Below, one piece after another: positions 4,581 through 7,301 of a stretch of DNA of 7,301 bases. The stretch's first letter is position 1. Every line of letters begins with the position of its first letter. The notes under the pieces were generated by a model. That model had not been told where the DNA came from. It saw only the letters and a list, made by a program, of their open reading frames with translations, and searched no databases. The DNA comes from CAYSFE01 sp964430225. Lineage in GTDB: Bacteria; Patescibacteriota; Dojkabacteria; GCA-016699595; JBAXKR01. Made by a program: the position numbers and the translations under genes. Location: the NCBI GenBank assembly GCA_964430225.1, contig CAYSFE010000024.1, forward strand, positions 1 to 7,301, in the 5' to 3' direction.

Positions 4581-6636
4581 GAAAAGTATGGAGAAAAATG
4601 AGAAAAAATCAAAGAAAAAGATTGTTTTGTCAATACTAGCTTCTGTTTCAAGAATATTTTTAGCAGTATTTCTAATTATCTTTTCAGTTTGTGTAGTTTC
4701 TGTATCTCTAGCTTTACAGCCTCTAATCTCGGTATATTCAGATCTTAAGAATGTAGAAAATGAAATAACTACACTTACTAAAATAGATATACCTTCAAAA
4801 GACTTAACTAGACTTGATCAAAGACTAGATAACATAGATAAATCACTTGCATCCATTGAAGATGAAATAGGGAAATATGACATGATAAAAAATTTACCAG
4901 GATTTGAAGGCTACTATGCAAACCTTCAAAAGATAAAGATAATAAATGAAAAAGGTAGAAATGTGCTAGGAAAAACAAGGGGTAGTTTAAAAACAGTTCT
5001 TAAATCAGCAGGATTTAAAGTAGAAGAAGGGGATCAATTCTCAGACACAGCAAGTATATCTAGTATTCTTAAATCTACTCCAGAATTAATTAAAATATAT
5101 GACGATAGTGAATCTGACGTACTTGATTTAATAAAGGCAATAAACACTCTTGATGAAAATGCAATGCCTGGTGGAATAAAGGATAAGATTACTGAAGTAA
5201 AGGCAACAACAGTACCAATAGAAAAAGATTTTCCTGAATTCTCAGAACAAATACGTAAGACTCTAAACGTACTTCCTGATCTACTAGGTATAGATAAAAA
5301 GACAACATACTTAATAGTATTTCAAAATGAAAAAGAATTAAGACCATCAGGTGGACTACTCACTGCATTTGGAACGCTTAGTGTAGAAAACGGGGAAGTA
5401 ATAGGAGAGATATCTTCAACTGATATGTGGGTACTTGAGAAATATGTAAGCTATGTAATACGTAAAACTCCTGGATATCAAAATATATATGGCGGACTAC
5501 TACTTATGCAACGTGGATGTGGTGCTTTACCACTAAGAGCCCAAGATGCTGGAATATATGGAGATGTCCAAGTTAGTATGAACATGTTTAAAGATTACTA
5601 TAACATTGCATCAAAAGTAGATCCTAAAACATATCCTAAATATGACCATATTTTAGTGATGAATACTTTCTTTGCATCAGATTTAATTAAGCCAGTAGAA
5701 CCCATAATCTCACCTGAAGGGAAAGAAATAACCTCAGAAAATTTAGCAAGAAGTATCATAGAAAAAAGCTACAAGAATAACAACAACAGTACACGTAAGA
5801 GCATAATAGGAGATATTGCAGACTCTTTGAAAGCAAAGTATGAGCAATTACCAGCAAACAAACTACCTGAAGTATTATCAACGGTTATAAAGACAATACA
5901 GCATAAAAATTTAGCCTTCCAATCTATTGATCCTGAGGTTCAAACATACTTTGATGATATGGGTTTAACAGCAAGATCAAACAGGGATGATACTCACGAC
6001 TATTTCGCACTAAGTGAAGGTCAAGTATGTGCATATAAGGCTAATTACTACATATATGACAATATATATCATGATATTAAAATTGCAGATAATGGAAGTG
6101 TTACTAACAAGGTACAAGTAGAGTGGGTGAATGAAAAAGTACTAAGTCGTGATCCACTTGAAGAATATATACTTCCTACTTCAAGTAACTATCTATATAG
6201 ATCTTGGGTTAGATTGGTAGCTCAACCTGGAACTGACTTTACTAGTACTGATGGACTTAAAGCTTCAAGGAATATATATACACCAGTAGAGTACTATGAC
6301 AAAAAACTATCTAAACAAGTTTCAGATAATGTCATTTGGTGGGATCATAGAAGATATTCTTCAAAGAATCCAGTCAAAAAAGGATATTTAAATGTGTCAT
6401 ACAAGGTACCCGATAAATATAAATATACTGAAGATAATGGATACACGCTATTCCTTGAAAAACATCCTGGAAAAATGAGTGAAACCGAACATATTAAAAT
6501 CACTTATAAGGATCAAACATATGAGAGTAGTGTAGCTATGGATAGAGACAAGATAGTAACTTTTAAAGATGGAATACTAACAATAAAAGATTCTCCACAT
6601 CCACTAGATCAATATCTAGAGCTATTAAATAAATAA
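4579..6636 (+). CDS. DUF4012-containing membrane-anchored surface protein
   Basis: Protein of 685 aa of the DUF4012 family, frequent in CPR bacteria and some Gram-positives; function unknown, presumed cell-surface. A lysine-rich cytoplasmic tail (1-14) precedes a long membrane helix (about 15-46). A probable coiled-coil or helical stalk follows (about 52-100, with heptad-like L/I and many D/E/K). The signature is TYLIVFQNEKELRPSGG (243-259), then a strand pattern ending LSVENGEV (267-274). A second conserved block, DYFALSEGQVCAYKANYYI (474-492), corresponds to the family's DY-x-x-V...N...KAN segment and leads into a beta-rich C-terminal half. Between them, 299-330 is divergent and contains C314. 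It is the first gene of a two-gene unit, one base before tatD. The ATG at 4579 gives the full reading, but the promoter overlaps it and ATG 4588 (residue 4) may be the real start; the proteins differ by three residues only. Family firm, role unknown. Confidence 0.88.
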   Translation: MKSMEKNEKKSKKKIVLSILASVSRIFLAVFLIIFSVCVVSVSLALQPLISVYSDLKNVENEITTLTKIDIPSKDLTRLDQRLDNIDKSLASIEDEIGKYDMIKNLPGFEGYYANLQKIKIINEKGRNVLGKTRGSLKTVLKSAGFKVEEGDQFSDTASISSILKSTPELIKIYDDSESDVLDLIKAINTLDENAMPGGIKDKITEVKATTVPIEKDFPEFSEQIRKTLNVLPDLLGIDKKTTYLIVFQNEKELRPSGGLLTAFGTLSVENGEVIGEISSTDMWVLEKYVSYVIRKTPGYQNIYGGLLLMQRGCGALPLRAQDAGIYGDVQVSMNMFKDYYNIASKVDPKTYPKYDHILVMNTFFASDLIKPVEPIISPEGKEITSENLARSIIEKSYKNNNNSTRKSIIGDIADSLKAKYEQLPANKLPEVLSTVIKTIQHKNLAFQSIDPEVQTYFDDMGLTARSNRDDTHDYFALSEGQVCAYKANYYIYDNIYHDIKIADNGSVTNKVQVEWVNEKVLSRDPLEEYILPTSSNYLYRSWVRLVAQPGTDFTSTDGLKASRNIYTPVEYYDKKLSKQVSDNVIWWDHRRYSSKNPVKKGYLNVSYKVPDKYKYTEDNGYTLFLEKHPGKMSETEHIKITYKDQTYESSVAMDRDKIVTFKDGILTIKDSPHPLDQYLELLNK

Positions 6637-6637
6637 T

Positions 6638-7301
6638 ATGTACATTGATACTCATGCACATCTTACCAATACTAATTTTGATATCCCAATTGACCAGATA
6701 ATATCTGATTCAAAGTCAAAAGGAGTAGGTCTGATCATATCTCAATCTACAAGTTTAGAAGATACGAAGAAAAATCTAGAGATCTTTAATACCTATAAAG
6801 GTTTTGTAAAGACAACCGTAGGAATACACCCAGAAGATGTTTCCAGTGATATTACAAACATAACAGAAGAACTAACTAAGTTTGCTAAGGAGAATAAAGA
6901 TAAATTTGTAGCAGTAGGGGAGGTAGGACTTGATGACCATATGTTTAGCTTTGATAAGAACTTAGACAAAAAGCTTTTACAATCTAATCAGGAAAAAGTA
7001 TTAAGAGATATGATATCTCTTGCTTCGGAAATCAATCTTCCTATGATCATACATTCAAGAGATGAAAATGGTTCAACAAGAGTTATAGAAAAAATTTTGG
7101 AACTATTAAAAGATAAAAAAGTAAAAGTGGTATTTCATTGTTTTACATATACCGATATTTCCATAGCTGAAAGAATATTAAACTTGGGTCACTTTATCAG
7201 TTTTACAAATATTATTACCTATCCCAAGAACACACTACTCTTAGAGTTAGCTAAAACATGTTCAAAGAAATATATCAATCAGGTTATGTTTGAAACTGAT
7301 G
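6638..7301 (+). CDS. tatD: TatD-family metal-dependent hydrolase/DNase (truncated at right edge)
   Basis: TIM-barrel hydrolase with two divalent metals; family members act as 3'-5' exonucleases on DNA or as D-aminoacyl-tRNA deacylase-like enzymes, so the substrate here is open. The first 221 codons are present. Metal ligands appear in order: H6 and H8 in DTHAH (4-8), E95 in AVGEVGLD (92-99), H139 in IIHSRD (137-142), H167 in FHCF (166-169), and D221 in FETD (218-221), which ends the window. GIHPED (62-67) is also typical. About 35-45 residues are missing compared with the usual length near 260. The ATG lies one base after the DUF4012 stop (TAA-T-ATG), indicating cotranscription and probable translational coupling. 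The start is fixed because the first metal motif begins three residues in. Confidence 0.95.
   Translation, partial: MYIDTHAHLTNTNFDIPIDQIISDSKSKGVGLIISQSTSLEDTKKNLEIFNTYKGFVKTTVGIHPEDVSSDITNITEELTKFAKENKDKFVAVGEVGLDDHMFSFDKNLDKKLLQSNQEKVLRDMISLASEINLPMIIHSRDENGSTRVIEKILELLKDKKVKVVFHCFTYTDISIAERILNLGHFISFTNIITYPKNTLLLELAKTCSKKYINQVMFETD

Noticed and set aside
1..7301. Alternative genetic code with TGA read as Gly or Trp (as in Gracilibacteria/SR1)
   Set aside because: All frames are open under the standard code without internal TGA, and tryptophan is encoded by TGG. The six visible stops are three TAA and three TAG, but this sample is too small to infer TGA reassignment.
1..7301. Mobile element, CRISPR array, toxin-antitoxin pair, tRNA or rRNA
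   Set aside because: I found no transposase, integrase, spaced direct repeats, tRNA-like cloverleaf or rRNA sequence; nearly all of the window is accounted for by ordinary coding genes.

Overview
The window comes from an AT-rich bacterial chromosome. Gene density is very high: eight protein genes, intergenic gaps of 1 to 81 bp, and one convergent overlap. The mix of genes points to a Candidate Phyla Radiation (Patescibacteria) genome. The main clues are a large DUF4012 surface protein, an archaeal-looking endonuclease IV, a DsbA-like thiol protein on an N-terminal membrane anchor, a COG2316-type HD hydrolase, heavy use of AGA and ATA codons, and no recognisable Shine-Dalgarno sequence in front of any gene. 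This placement is an inference; no rRNA or ribosomal protein gene is present to confirm it. The standard bacterial code fits every gene, because none is interrupted by TGA.

Layout. (1) Positions 1-773, minus strand: the N-terminal 257 codons of methionyl-tRNA synthetase, running off the left edge. (2) Positions 774-836: a 63-bp divergent promoter region. (3) Positions 837-2279, plus strand: a SanA/YdcF-family (DUF218) membrane-anchored protein, then an HD-domain hydrolase. (4) Positions 2199-4525, minus strand: an endonuclease IV homologue (4525-3593), a DsbA-like protein (3511-2711) with its own consensus promoter and rho-independent terminator, and a small four-helix membrane protein (2645-2199). 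The tail of the membrane protein gene overlaps the 3' end of the HD gene by 81 bp on the opposite strand. (5) Positions 4526-4578: a second divergent promoter region. (6) Positions 4579-7301, plus strand: a 685-aa DUF4012 protein and, one base after its stop, a TatD-family metal-dependent hydrolase cut by the right edge.

The genes fall into three loose themes. Translation and nucleic-acid maintenance are represented by MetRS, endonuclease IV and TatD. Envelope functions are represented by the SanA-like protein, the DsbA-like protein, the small membrane protein and the DUF4012 protein. The HD hydrolase is metabolic with unknown substrate. I do not see a defence system, mobile element, CRISPR array, tRNA or rRNA. 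The points most worth a second look are the probable leaderless, SD-free expression (especially the DUF4012 start), the antisense-overlapping C-terminal tail of the membrane protein, and unusual residues in otherwise conserved MetRS motifs.
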